Assembly (NCBI GenBank): GCA_019410445.1
Contig: DXSO01000002.1
Location: 1 to 21,176 of the forward strand
Direction of reading: 5' to 3'
DNA from: Sutterella sp.
GTDB taxonomy: Bacteria > Pseudomonadota > Gammaproteobacteria > Burkholderiales > Burkholderiaceae_F
DNA: 21,176 bases
The notes below the pieces were generated by a model. The model was not told the origin of the DNA. It did no database searches and worked only from the letters and a program-made list of their open reading frames with translations. The position numbers and the translations under genes are program-made. How positions within the stretch are numbered: position 1 is the first letter of the stretch; every line of letters starts with the position of its first letter. Shown here one piece after another: positions 1-7,398 of this stretch.

Positions 1-167
1 GAGCAATAACAGCAAATATTGGTGACTTCTTTGACATTCTCAAGCTTGTAGGGTTTCTTCAAACAGTCGGCCTGGGCGTGTGCCGCTTCCGAAGTAAATG
101 CGACAGCGCTGCCGCTTCCGACTGCAAGAAGAGATCGCTTGAAAAAACTTCTGCGAGAAAGTTCCAT
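1..167 (-). CDS. Tat-exported molybdopterin oxidoreductase, formate dehydrogenase alpha-like (N-terminus only)
   Basis: Partial gene reading off the left edge; 55 codons are visible. The start ATG is at 167-165, preceded by a good ribosome site (AGGAGA, about 6 bases upstream, seen as tctcct on the plus strand). The protein opens with a twin-arginine signal, SRRSFFKRSLLAVGSG, then a hydrophobic stretch and a probable cleavage after AHAQA. Next comes KLENVKEVTNICCYC, which matches the start of the [4Fe-4S] motif (CxxCxxxC) in exported formate dehydrogenase alpha subunits. Family knowledge: these are periplasmic Mo/W-bis-MGD enzymes that pass formate electrons to a membrane cytochrome b. Another Tat-exported DMSO-reductase-family enzyme cannot be excluded, because only the first Fe-S cysteines are visible. 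The active-site Cys or Sec lies outside the window. Confidence 0.75.
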   Translation of the reverse strand, partial: MELSRRSFFKRSLLAVGSGSAVAFTSEAAHAQADCLKKPYKLENVKEVTNICCYC

Positions 168-918
168 TTGGTTCTCCTTATCGGCCGGCAGCCTATCCCG
201 TTTTTCAAGGATCCGATAACGTCGAAACCCAATGGATCGCAGTCATCTCACGGTAGTCGTCGACCGAAAATTCTGACTCCGGCCTAATTTTTGTTATTCC
301 CAAAAAGCCGGGCTTTCGTGAGTTTTAATGACCGCTATCTTTCCGTCAATTCACCATAAGGTGAGAGTTCCTCATCGCCTTTTTCGTTATTACCTCAAAT
401 GAACATCCCTATTATCAATCCCCTTACTTCTCTTTGCCCTTTTCAATTTATCAATTGAAATCAATAAATTACTATCATTTCTCCACATAGATAAGACATC
501 TATCCATCCCCCGCCAGAAGTACTTTTTTTCCTTCAGCTATGCTCTTGAAGAAGTAATTTTTAAGTGCTTCATAGTCTCTTGATCTACAACAAATGCTTT
601 TATGACAACTCAGTCATGCAGTGCCGTTTGATGTCATTGGAACAAAAATTTTTCACCTCCCTATGAAATTGTCACCGTCAACAACCATCAGGAAATGTAC
701 GGACTGCCTCCTTTGATTTTTCCAATGTTTTCTGAACGCTTTTAAATTCCCGCCCACAATCAAACACTCAACTTTCGTGAAATCCATCTGTCTGCGATTT
801 CGTCTTCCATCACTCTTTTCAAATTCCGATCCGCTCGACAGCGCTAAACTTCGCCTTTGTCATTTCTTTTTTGCAGCTCTTCGGCGTAACTTCAACTTCT
901 CAAGGACGGCACATACTC
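168..918. other. 751-base intergenic region between divergent fdh-like gene and trpS
   Basis: I see no convincing gene on either strand. The stretch is pyrimidine-rich and AT-rich and must carry the promoters of the two divergent genes. It contains several short inverted repeats: AAAGCC/GGCTTT at 304-316, TCACC/GGTGA near 350-365, and a perfect 8-bp palindrome at 441-460 (listed separately). Short open frames at 78-287 and 777-968 have no family features and overlap real coding sequence. The length is unusual for a window that is otherwise tightly packed. Confidence 0.6.
441..460. promoter_or_regulatory. perfect 8-4-8 palindrome, possible operator
   Basis: Perfect inverted repeat: TTTCAATT, spacer TATC, AATTGAAA. 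It lies 274 bases upstream of the fdh-like start and 459 bases upstream of trpS. The flanking bases add a second overlapping palindrome, ATTGA-AA-TCAAT. The TTGA/TCAA half-sites recall Fnr/Crp-family operators, but the spacing does not fit the Fnr consensus, so no regulator is named. The position suits control of the anaerobic respiratory gene to its left. Confidence 0.3.
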
Positions 919-2244
919 ATGCGAGTCTTAACTGGAATCAACACAACAGGAACTCTTCACCTTGGTAATTACTGCGGTGCAATCCGCCCTTGCGTGCGGG
1001 CTTCTCTACGAGACGATGTGGAAAGTTTCTTTTTCATGGCCGACTTGCATGCCCTCATTAAATGCCAGGATCCTGATCGCATTGAGAAAAGCCGCATGCA
1101 AATTGCTGCCAGCTGGCTAGCCTGCGGTCTTAATCCCGATCGCGTTACGTTCTATCGCCAAAGCGATATTCCAGAAATTCCATTGCTCAACTGGATGCTC
1201 AGTTGCGTATGCTCCAAAGGCTTAATGAATCGAGCACATGCATACAAAGCATTTCTGGAAGCCAATCAGGATGCAGGTGAAGATCCCGATGCAGGTGTCT
1301 CTATGGGTCTTTTCTGCTATCCCGTTCTGATGGCTGCTGATATTTTGATGTTCAATGCAGACCGCGTACCTGTCGGTCGCGACCAAATTCAGCATCTGGA
1401 AATGGCTCGAGACATGGCCGCACGCTTTAACAAAACGTATGGCCGGGGAAATGATTTCTTTGTAATGCCTTTCGAGCAAATTGATGAGAATGTCGAAATT
1501 CTCCCTGGTTTAGATGGCCGCAAAATGAGTAAAAGCTACAACAACGTTATTCCGTTGTTTGAAGGTGGCGAAAAAGCGTTGCGCGAGGCCATCGGTCGTG
1601 TGGTGACCGACAGCAAACTGCCTGGCGAGGCAAAAGATCCGAACAGCACATCGCTGACCCGAATCTACGAAGCTTTTGCGACCACTGCTGAATACGAAGC
1701 TTTCTGTGGTGAGTTACGTAACGGTTTAGGCTGGGGAGAAGCCAAGAAAAAACTTATTGACAAGATCAATGATGAGATCGGCCCGATGCGTGAAAAGTAT
1801 GAGTACTACGTCTCGCATCCAAATGAACTTGAAGACATACTTCAAGCAGGTGCCGAAAAAGCCCGCAAAGTTGCCACTCCATTTATCGAAGAGTTGCGCC
1901 ATGCCGTAGGTTTGCGTCGTTTTACAAACATCCGCCAGACAACTCTCGTGAATGAGAATAAAAACACCTCTAAGACTCTTGGAGCCATCAAGCAATATCG
2001 AGAATCCGACGGTCTTTTTTACTTCAAACTCACAGAAGGCTCGAGCACACTTCTGACCTCCGTGGGTTTTGCCAACGGCAAAGACGCTGGCATGGCCGTC
2101 AGCAAACTCAAGTCTGAGGGATTGATAAATGGCACTGGTGTTGTTTTGTCTGATGGTGTTTCGCCTGAACATATCAACGCTGTGTTAAGCGCCATGCGTT
2201 TAGCTGAAGAGGAAAAGAAAAAAGCCAAGTCAGCTAAAAACTGA
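919..2244 (+). CDS. trpS: tryptophan--tRNA ligase with C-terminal extension
   Basis: Charges tRNA-Trp with tryptophan in the cytoplasm (class I synthetase). The start is placed at ATG 919 because MRVLTGINTTGTLHLGNY is the family's usual N-terminus. The upstream in-frame ATG at 871 would only add 16 unrelated residues. An AAGGA lies 12 bases upstream, a rather long spacing. The HIGH-equivalent motif TLHLG is at residues 12-16, and KMSKS is at 202-206 inside GLDGRKMSKSYNNVIPLF. Length is 441 residues, against about 330-340 for the common short form. The additional C-terminal part (about 335-441) includes FYFKLTEG...LLTSVGFANGKDAG, resembling the small YegP/DUF1508-type fold seen at the end of some betaproteobacterial TrpS proteins, and ends in a Lys/Glu-rich tail. 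It is a monocistronic-looking gene that converges on cstA. Confidence 0.95.
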   Translation: MRVLTGINTTGTLHLGNYCGAIRPCVRASLRDDVESFFFMADLHALIKCQDPDRIEKSRMQIAASWLACGLNPDRVTFYRQSDIPEIPLLNWMLSCVCSKGLMNRAHAYKAFLEANQDAGEDPDAGVSMGLFCYPVLMAADILMFNADRVPVGRDQIQHLEMARDMAARFNKTYGRGNDFFVMPFEQIDENVEILPGLDGRKMSKSYNNVIPLFEGGEKALREAIGRVVTDSKLPGEAKDPNSTSLTRIYEAFATTAEYEAFCGELRNGLGWGEAKKKLIDKINDEIGPMREKYEYYVSHPNELEDILQAGAEKARKVATPFIEELRHAVGLRRFTNIRQTTLVNENKNTSKTLGAIKQYRESDGLFYFKLTEGSSTLLTSVGFANGKDAGMAVSKLKSEGLINGTGVVLSDGVSPEHINAVLSAMRLAEEEKKKAKSAKN

Positions 2245-2340
2245 CTTTTCCCTCTCCAACAGGCAAAAAAAGGGATTGCTAATTGCCTTTGCAGCAATAT
2301 TCAGCAACCCCATGACCCAGGAAAAACCACTCATCTTCAA

Positions 2341-2364
2341 CAGGCTCTCCCCAAAGGGAGCCTG
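2341..2364 (+). terminator. hairpin downstream of trpS, possible terminator
   Basis: Inverted repeat CAGGCTC...GAGCCTG (7 bp, perfect) with a 10-base loop, about 100 bases after the trpS stop. It is not followed by a T-run (TGTTCATTAC), so intrinsic termination is uncertain. It may instead stabilise the mRNA end or mark a factor-dependent stop. Confidence 0.35.
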
Positions 2365-2489
2365 TGTTCATTACATCAATTCATTGGCAAGCAACAACTA
2401 TTTGGCTGCTCTTCGTCATGCAATCGTTATACATTAAATGAATAGCGATTGCAAATCTTTTTTCCCTTTCCCTCCCATTCTTGAAACGC

Positions 2490-2522
2490 AAAAAAAGCTC
2501 GATGAGAAGTCCCCCATCGAGC
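2490..2522 (-). terminator. rho-independent terminator of cstA
   Basis: Read on the minus strand: GCTCGATG, a 10-base loop, CATCGAGC, then seven Ts. The stem is a perfect 8 bp. It starts 34 bases after the cstA stop codon and is a textbook intrinsic terminator. Confidence 0.9.
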
Positions 2523-2556
2523 CCGAAAAGTATTTGCAACGATTTATTTGTTTCTC

Positions 2557-4233
2557 TTATTCACTTTTGGCAATCGGTGCCGCATCACGCAATTTGAGTA
2601 CGCAGTGATAAACCACAAGCAAAGCCAATACGATCAACGCTGCAGCCACCACGAACTGCAATCCATGAATCATCCAAACGAATGTTCCATCCATCCAAGC
2701 TCGCACAATACGAATCACAGATTGGATAAGTGCAGTCATCGTCACGGCAAACATAATTGTCATCGGCCCATACAACATCCATCCTTTCCGTCCAGTTGAC
2801 TTCAGGAAAACAGCAAGCCCTGTCAGTACCAATGCAGACAAAAGCTGATTGGCAGATCCGAAAAGCGGCCAAACACTCATGTAACCTGCAATGCACAATG
2901 CGTAACCGGCAAGCAATGTCAAACAAGTTGCAAAAACCGTATTCGTGAATAACTTCTGAATGGGTGTTTTTTCTTGTCCGGCAGCCGGCATAAACAGTTC
3001 CTGTAAAGACATACGCCCAATGCGAGCCACGGCATCAACTGACGTAAGAGCCAATGCAGAGACACACATCGTGAGAATGCAGGCTGCAATTTGATGCGGA
3101 ACACCAAAAATTTCCGTAAGGAATGCTGCTACAGAACTCGAAAATGTTTGAAAGGGCGTACCTGACGGCAGAACTCCGTTGGAAGCAGCGGCGCACACCA
3201 CAATCAAAGAAACAACACCCAGAACCACTTCCACACACATGGAACCATAGCCTACAAGACGAATATCGTTTTCACTGGAAATCATCTTGGAACTGGTTCC
3301 CGAGCTCACTAGCGAATGAAAACCTGATACTGCGCCGCAAGCAATCGTTACAAATAAGATTGGGAACAAATCCAAACCTTTAACCGTAAAGCCCGCGTAT
3401 GCCGGCATGTTGATAGACGGATTTTGGACACACACACCGATAACGGCGGCAATAATCATGCCTATCAACAAAAACATAGACAGGTAGTCTCGAGGCTGCT
3501 TTAACAGCCACATCGGCATAACTGAAGCGGCAAAAAGATAAGCAAACACCACGTAACGCCATGTAACGGCATCGGCATAAACGGGAAAACAAATACCCGC
3601 CGTCACCATTGCAACCATCAAAACAATGCCGACAACAAGCTGCACTCCCGCAGTGGGCTTGCAGTACTTCAAATACACGCCAAAACCAACCGCTACGAAC
3701 ATATACAGCAAAGAGATGGATGCCGCAGCCGCATTGGGCATGATTTGCGCTCCGTCCTTTGCAAAACCATTGAACGTGTTGGCCACCATGTCACAAAACG
3801 CAGCAATGACCAACAAAGTAAATAACCAGCAAAAGAGCAAAAACAGCTGACGACCTGTTCGTCCTACATAGGACTCAATAATCATGCCGATCGATTTGCC
3901 GCCGTTTTTAACAGATGCGTACAAAGCGGCGAAGTCCTGAACAGCTCCGAAGAAAATACCGCCAACTATCATCCATAACAAGGCAGGAGCCCAGCCGAAC
4001 ATCGCTGCAATAATCGGTCCTGTCACAGGACCAGCCCCCGTGATTGATGTGAACTGGTGGGCAAATACCGTCCAGCGTGAAGCTGGTGAAAAATCTTTGC
4101 CGTCATTTTTCTCAACGGCCGGCGTGGGACGCTTTAGATCAATGCCCCATGTCTTTTCAAGCCACCGTGCGTAACCGAAGTAACCTACAGCAAGCGCCAC
4201 GATAGCAATCATCATGATTCCGAGTCCGGACAT
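2557..4233 (-). CDS. cstA: CstA-family carbon starvation / pyruvate-peptide transporter (short form)
   Basis: Polytopic inner-membrane transporter. Family members (E. coli CstA and BtsT) import peptides and pyruvate. Hallmark segments are present: FAHQFTSITGAGPVTGPIIA near residue 60, DFAALYASVKNGGKSIG, SGFHSLVSSGTSSKMI, SVDAVARIGRM and WPLFGSANQLLSALVL. At 558 residues it is clearly shorter than the roughly 700-residue E. coli proteins. This shorter form occurs in many anaerobes and gut bacteria. The start ATG at 4233-4231 has GGGAG/AGGA upstream on the minus strand. It is divergent from aroD, convergent with trpS, and has its own terminator. The substrate cannot be settled from sequence. 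Nearby lactate racemase genes make a pyruvate role attractive, but that is inference. Confidence 0.92.
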   Translation of the reverse strand: MSGLGIMMIAIVALAVGYFGYARWLEKTWGIDLKRPTPAVEKNDGKDFSPASRWTVFAHQFTSITGAGPVTGPIIAAMFGWAPALLWMIVGGIFFGAVQDFAALYASVKNGGKSIGMIIESYVGRTGRQLFLLFCWLFTLLVIAAFCDMVANTFNGFAKDGAQIMPNAAAASISLLYMFVAVGFGVYLKYCKPTAGVQLVVGIVLMVAMVTAGICFPVYADAVTWRYVVFAYLFAASVMPMWLLKQPRDYLSMFLLIGMIIAAVIGVCVQNPSINMPAYAGFTVKGLDLFPILFVTIACGAVSGFHSLVSSGTSSKMISSENDIRLVGYGSMCVEVVLGVVSLIVVCAAASNGVLPSGTPFQTFSSSVAAFLTEIFGVPHQIAACILTMCVSALALTSVDAVARIGRMSLQELFMPAAGQEKTPIQKLFTNTVFATCLTLLAGYALCIAGYMSVWPLFGSANQLLSALVLTGLAVFLKSTGRKGWMLYGPMTIMFAVTMTALIQSVIRIVRAWMDGTFVWMIHGLQFVVAAALIVLALLVVYHCVLKLRDAAPIAKSE

Positions 4234-4273
4234 GATTCCTACTCCCTTAATTTTCGTTGTTTTTACATCCGCT

Positions 4274-4291
4274 ACTTCTCTTAATGGAAGT
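4274..4291. promoter_or_regulatory. inverted repeat in the cstA/aroD divergent region
   Basis: ACTTC, an 8-base spacer, GAAGT, located 41 bases upstream of the cstA start and 83 bases upstream of aroD. On the minus strand a weak promoter-like pair overlaps it (TTTACT, 17 bases, TAAGAG). This could be an operator, but 5-bp arms can occur by chance. Confidence 0.2.
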
Positions 4292-4373
4292 GTTCTAGCG
4301 AGTAAACGCTCATCTTACGCCTAACAAAGAATTACACTAGTGCGCATCGTCAATTTTTATCTGAGGAAAACCC

Positions 4374-5177
4374 ATGTCTTTCCGCTCTCCATCGTTTGAT
4401 GCTGTCCAACCAGCGCACATTGGGAATGTGGTTTTAGGTCAAGCTCCTGTGAAAATTATTTCCAGCATCTGTGCAAAAACTGCCGAAGAAATGCTCGAGC
4501 AAGCCAAAGCCATTGAAGCGTCAAGTGCTGATGTCATCGAATGGCGAGCTGATTATTTTTCCCCGAACCTCCCCTGGCAGGACAGTGTTCGCGCCATCAA
4601 AAACATTGTCACCAAGCCAATTCTCTATACCTTCAGAAGTCAACACGAAGGCGGCGTGTACCCCCATCCAATGTCTGATGCTTCTTGGAGAAAAACCGTC
4701 TTAACAGCCATTCAGTCCGGGCTTTTTGATGCAGTCGATATTGAATTTGAACGCGGTCGCCCCGAATTATTGGTTGAAGCAGCTCGTCAAGCAGGCATGA
4801 CTTCCGTCGTCAGCTGGCACAGTTTTACTCCAGGAGAATACGATCAGGAAATGGGGTATTTCGGTCGCTTGAACAAGATGTGTTTTACCCGAGCCGATGT
4901 TCTAAAAATCGTTGCTATGCCGGAAAAAGGTGTGGATATTGCTCGTTTCATTGAAGAAGTGGCAGTTGCTCGAGCTGAAGTCAAAATCCCCCAACCCATC
5001 ATCGCAATGTGCATGGGTAAAACTGGAGCCTTGACACGAATTGGTGGTACTGCTTTCGGATCATGCGCAACCTTTGCCAGTGTGATCAAAACTTCAGCAC
5101 CCGGACAACTTGATGTTGAAACGACCCGCAAATTACTTGATCTGTTTTCTGAAGAAAATGAAAAAACTCAGCTGTAG
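4374..5177 (+). CDS. aroD: 3-dehydroquinate dehydratase, type I
   Basis: Converts 3-dehydroquinate to 3-dehydroshikimate, the third step of the shikimate pathway, through a lysine Schiff base. The class I residues are all visible: E92 in TFRSQHEGG, H149 in VVSWHSF, the Schiff-base K178 in ADVLKIVAMP, and R222 in ALTRIGGTAFGSCATFAS. These match E. coli AroD E86, H143, K170 and R213. At 267 residues it is slightly longer than E. coli AroD (252) because of a short N-terminal extension. The start is supported by CTGAGGAAAA just upstream. It stands alone rather than in an aro operon. A catabolic quinate/shikimate role is possible for isolated type I enzymes, but nothing here supports it directly. 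Confidence 0.95.
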   Translation: MSFRSPSFDAVQPAHIGNVVLGQAPVKIISSICAKTAEEMLEQAKAIEASSADVIEWRADYFSPNLPWQDSVRAIKNIVTKPILYTFRSQHEGGVYPHPMSDASWRKTVLTAIQSGLFDAVDIEFERGRPELLVEAARQAGMTSVVSWHSFTPGEYDQEMGYFGRLNKMCFTRADVLKIVAMPEKGVDIARFIEEVAVARAEVKIPQPIIAMCMGKTGALTRIGGTAFGSCATFASVIKTSAPGQLDVETTRKLLDLFSEENEKTQL

Positions 5178-5229
5178 GGTGTAAGTTTTATATTGTTTTT
5201 TGATTTGAGCAAAGAGTCAAAACATATTC

Positions 5230-5260
5230 TTGGTATTACATATTCACCCATTTCTATAAT
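5230..5260 (+). promoter_or_regulatory. putative sigma-70-type promoter of larA
   Basis: TTGGTA at 5230-5235 and a perfect TATAAT at 5255-5260, with a 19-base spacer, which is longer than the optimal 17. It lies in the 154-base gap between aroD and larA, about 72 bases before the larA start. The -10 is strong; the -35 is only partial. Confidence 0.4.
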
Positions 5261-5273
5261 TTTCTAGTTTATT

Positions 5274-5297
5274 CATCGGGATACAAGTGCCCTGATG
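5274..5297 (+). repeat. leader hairpin upstream of larA
   Basis: CATCGGG, a 9-base loop, CCCTGATG; arms complementary apart from one bulged base. It lies just downstream of the putative promoter and is followed by the T-rich TTTGAGTTTGTTT. It would form in the larA 5' untranslated leader. It may act as a weak terminator for aroD or as a leader structure. Confidence 0.3.
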
Positions 5298-5331
5298 TTT
5301 GAGTTTGTTTCGCACCAGAAAGAAGAGAAAA

Positions 5332-6603
5332 ATGAAAACTTACGACTTTGCCTACGGCCGCGGCCGCAAACAGTTTTCCATCGACGAAAGCCTGGTCATC
5401 AAAGAAGTTCGTACCGAAGAATTCACACCGATGAGTGACGTCAAGCAGGGAGTGCTTGACGCGATTTACAACCCCATTGGGTGTGAATCAATCGATAAGA
5501 TCATCAAACCGGGCGATACCGTAGCGTTTATTTGCAACGATCCCACGCGAGTTGCCAACAGCTATGACTTCATGCCGGTTCTTGTCAATGAATTCAACAA
5601 GCTCGGTGTCAAAGACGAGGATATGCATATCGTCTTCTCGCTTGGCACACATCGCGACATGACCCATGAAGAAATGGTCGAAGCCGTAGGTGAAGAAGTC
5701 TCGTCACGCCTGAAGATGTACAACAGCACGGCGACCAAGGACGAAGATTTTGAGTACTTCGGAACTACCAGCCGTGGCACTCCGGTGTGGATCAATAAGC
5801 ACCTCTGCCATGTCGACCATGTCATTTTGACGGGCACCATCGTGCATCACTATTTCTCGGGTTATGGCGGCGGCCGCAAAGCCATTCTGCCCGGATGCGC
5901 TGCCATGGAAACAGTTCGAGTCAACCATAGCTTCATGCTCGATAAGAACGCTGGTCTCGGTCGCACCACCGGCAATCCCTGTTACGAAGACCAAATGGAG
6001 GGTGTAGCGCTCTTTGCTAAAGGTCGTTCGCTTTTCCTTTTCAACGCCATTCTCAATGCCAAGCATGAATTCCTGCGCATGTTTGCCGGTGACTACATTG
6101 CTGCTCACAAGGAAGCTTGCAAGTTCGTTGATGAAGTCTACGGTTGCGTTATTCCGAAACTGGCTGATCTGGTCATTGCCTCCTGCGGCGGTTTCCCGAA
6201 GGACATCAATGTCTATCAAATGCAAAAGACGATGGACAATGCCATGTGCGCGGTTCGTGAAGGTGGCGTCGTAATTCTGCTTGCCGATTGCGAAGAAGGT
6301 GCAGGTTCTAAGGTTCTTGAAGAAACCTTCCGTCGTCTGAAAACTCCTGAAGCGATCAAGGCAGAACTCGAAGCCAATTTCCGCATCGGCGCAAACAAGG
6401 CTTTTGCGATCACTCGTCCGATTTCTCATGCCCGCTATATTTTGGTCACGCGTCTGGATCGCCAACTCGCCAAGGACATGCTCTTTACGGGAGCTGTTGA
6501 TACGGTCGAAGAAGCTCTTGACATCGCCAAACAATATATTGGCGATAAGCCTTCGATCATTCTGATGCCGGAAGGCAGTCTCACTGTGCCTCGTGTTGAA
6601 TAA
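5332..6603 (+). CDS. larA: nickel-pincer 2-hydroxyacid racemase, LarA family (lactate racemase)
   Basis: LarA enzymes interconvert D- and L-2-hydroxyacids, classically lactate, by hydride transfer through a nickel-pincer nucleotide tethered to a lysine. The start is placed at ATG 5332 (AGAAGAG just upstream). The upstream TTG at 5299 would add 11 basic residues not typical of the family. The 423 residues match the L. plantarum length of about 424. Residues corresponding to the known catalytic set are all present: D70 and R73 (NDPTR), H107 (LGTHRDM), H173 (VHHYFSGYGGGRK), cofactor-anchoring K183, H199 (VNHSF), and Q296/K299 (YQMQK). It should therefore be active if the cofactor is supplied. 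LarA paralogues also act on malate, phenyllactate and other hydroxyacids, so lactate is the default, not a proven substrate. Codon use is G+C-richer than that of larB and larC and resembles aspS, suggesting high expression. Confidence 0.92.
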   Translation: MKTYDFAYGRGRKQFSIDESLVIKEVRTEEFTPMSDVKQGVLDAIYNPIGCESIDKIIKPGDTVAFICNDPTRVANSYDFMPVLVNEFNKLGVKDEDMHIVFSLGTHRDMTHEEMVEAVGEEVSSRLKMYNSTATKDEDFEYFGTTSRGTPVWINKHLCHVDHVILTGTIVHHYFSGYGGGRKAILPGCAAMETVRVNHSFMLDKNAGLGRTTGNPCYEDQMEGVALFAKGRSLFLFNAILNAKHEFLRMFAGDYIAAHKEACKFVDEVYGCVIPKLADLVIASCGGFPKDINVYQMQKTMDNAMCAVREGGVVILLADCEEGAGSKVLEETFRRLKTPEAIKAELEANFRIGANKAFAITRPISHARYILVTRLDRQLAKDMLFTGAVDTVEEALDIAKQYIGDKPSIILMPEGSLTVPRVE

Positions 6604-6612
6604 CACTATTTC

Positions 6613-6628
6613 TCAGGCTTTTGCCTGA
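6613..6628 (+). repeat. hairpin 1 between larA and larB
   Basis: TCAGGC, TTTT, GCCTGA: a perfect 6-bp stem with a 4-base loop, starting 9 bases after the larA stop. Only scattered Ts follow. It could protect the larA mRNA 3' end or reduce read-through into larBC. Confidence 0.5.
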
Positions 6629-6639
6629 ACGTCGTTTAA

Positions 6640-6675
6640 GCCCGTGCATGGATCTCCACAAGAATCCGCACGGGC
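6640..6675 (+). repeat. hairpin 2 between larA and larB
   Basis: GCCCGTGC and GCACGGGC, a perfect G+C-rich 8-bp inverted repeat with a 20-base loop, 38 bases before the chosen larB start. It is followed by TATTGTTTCGTTC, an imperfect T-rich tail. Together with hairpin 1 it may act as a leaky terminator that sets larB/larC expression below larA. Confidence 0.55.
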
Positions 6676-6713
6676 TATTGTTTCGTTCAATTGAAACCAA
6701 CCGTTTGACTGTC

Positions 6714-7385
6714 ATGATCGAAAAAAGCACTCCCTGCATCCGTTTCGACACTGCCCGACCTCAACGCATTGGCCTGCCCGAAGCCGTTTTCTGTGAAGGC
6801 AAACCACGCCGTGCCCTGCACACACTTTTGCAACGCTTCGCACAGGACAAAAACACGCCGATTCTTTTCACTCGTCTCAGCGAAGAGATCTTCTTTTCCT
6901 TCGAAGAAGACATCACTCGTGCATACGATTTCGATGCATTGAGCCGCACTGCTTGGAATGCCCAACTGTCTCCTCACGCCTGCGGAAAAGTTGCAATTGT
7001 TTCTGCCGGCACCGCAGACAGTCGAGTGGCTCGTGAAGTTTCGCGTACACTCACCTATCTTGGATGGACATGCGAGCGTTTTGAAGATTGCGGCGTAGCA
7101 GGTTTGTGGCGCATCCAAAGCGTCATTGATGACATCAATCAGGCCGACGTCGTTGTGGTAGCTGCCGGTCTTGATGCTGCATTGGCCAGTGTTTTAGGTG
7201 GCCTGACAAACAGACCCCTGATTGCAGTGCCTACCTCCGTTGGCTACGGCGTTGCTCAAGGCGGGCAGGCTGCACTCAGCAGTATGTTATCGTCCTGCGC
7301 ACCCGGAGTTGCCGTCATGAACATCGACAACGGTTATGGGGCAGCGTGCGCAGCAGCCCGCATTCTCAACACTCTCTACCCTTGA
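6714..7385 (+). CDS. larB: LarB: nicotinate adenine dinucleotide carboxylase/hydrolase for the nickel-pincer cofactor
   Basis: LarB carboxylates the pyridinium ring of nicotinic acid adenine dinucleotide and releases AMP, the first step of nickel-pincer nucleotide synthesis. The C-terminal half is PurE-like and well conserved: VAIVSAGTADSRVAREVSR (about 93-111), FEDCGVAGLWR, DVVVVAAGLDAALASVLGG, IAVPTSVGYG and the GVAVMNIDNGYGA end. The start is set at ATG 6714, giving 223 residues, because RFDTARPQRIGLPEAVFCEGK aligns with the family's conserved N-terminal segment. An in-frame ATG at 6648 would put the start inside the upstream hairpin. No clear ribosome site precedes 6714, and the usual N-terminal helical segment is missing, so the start is uncertain. 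It lies 13 bases before larC. Confidence 0.88.
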   Translation: MIEKSTPCIRFDTARPQRIGLPEAVFCEGKPRRALHTLLQRFAQDKNTPILFTRLSEEIFFSFEEDITRAYDFDALSRTAWNAQLSPHACGKVAIVSAGTADSRVAREVSRTLTYLGWTCERFEDCGVAGLWRIQSVIDDINQADVVVVAAGLDAALASVLGGLTNRPLIAVPTSVGYGVAQGGQAALSSMLSSCAPGVAVMNIDNGYGAACAAARILNTLYP

Positions 7386-7398
7386 GAAGCCTAGAAAA

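Larger units (their letters stand above)
2245..2556. other. convergent intergenic region trpS/cstA
   Basis: The 312 bases between two convergent stop codons hold no gene. They contain the cstA terminator (2490-2522, minus strand), a G+C-rich hairpin near trpS (2341-2364), and a pair of overlapping 6-bp inverted repeats at 2261-2298 (AGGCAA/TTGCCT and ATTGCT/AGCAAT) that could form alternative structures. Nothing else stands out. Confidence 0.6.

Noticed and set aside
78..287. Short plus-strand open frame at the left edge
   Set aside because: It overlaps, antisense, the Tat signal peptide of the fdh-like gene, which has a clear ribosome site. Its own product looks like random Ser/Arg/Pro-rich sequence.
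441..470. Fnr-type operator (TTGAT-N4-ATCAA)
   Set aside because: Half-site-like TTGA and TCAA elements are present, but no pair has the required spacing and orientation. Only a generic palindrome is claimed.
5704..6606. Long (300-codon) open frame on the minus strand
   Set aside because: It lies entirely opposite larA, whose catalytic residues are all conserved. The translated protein has no family features; it is a by-product of larA's codon bias.
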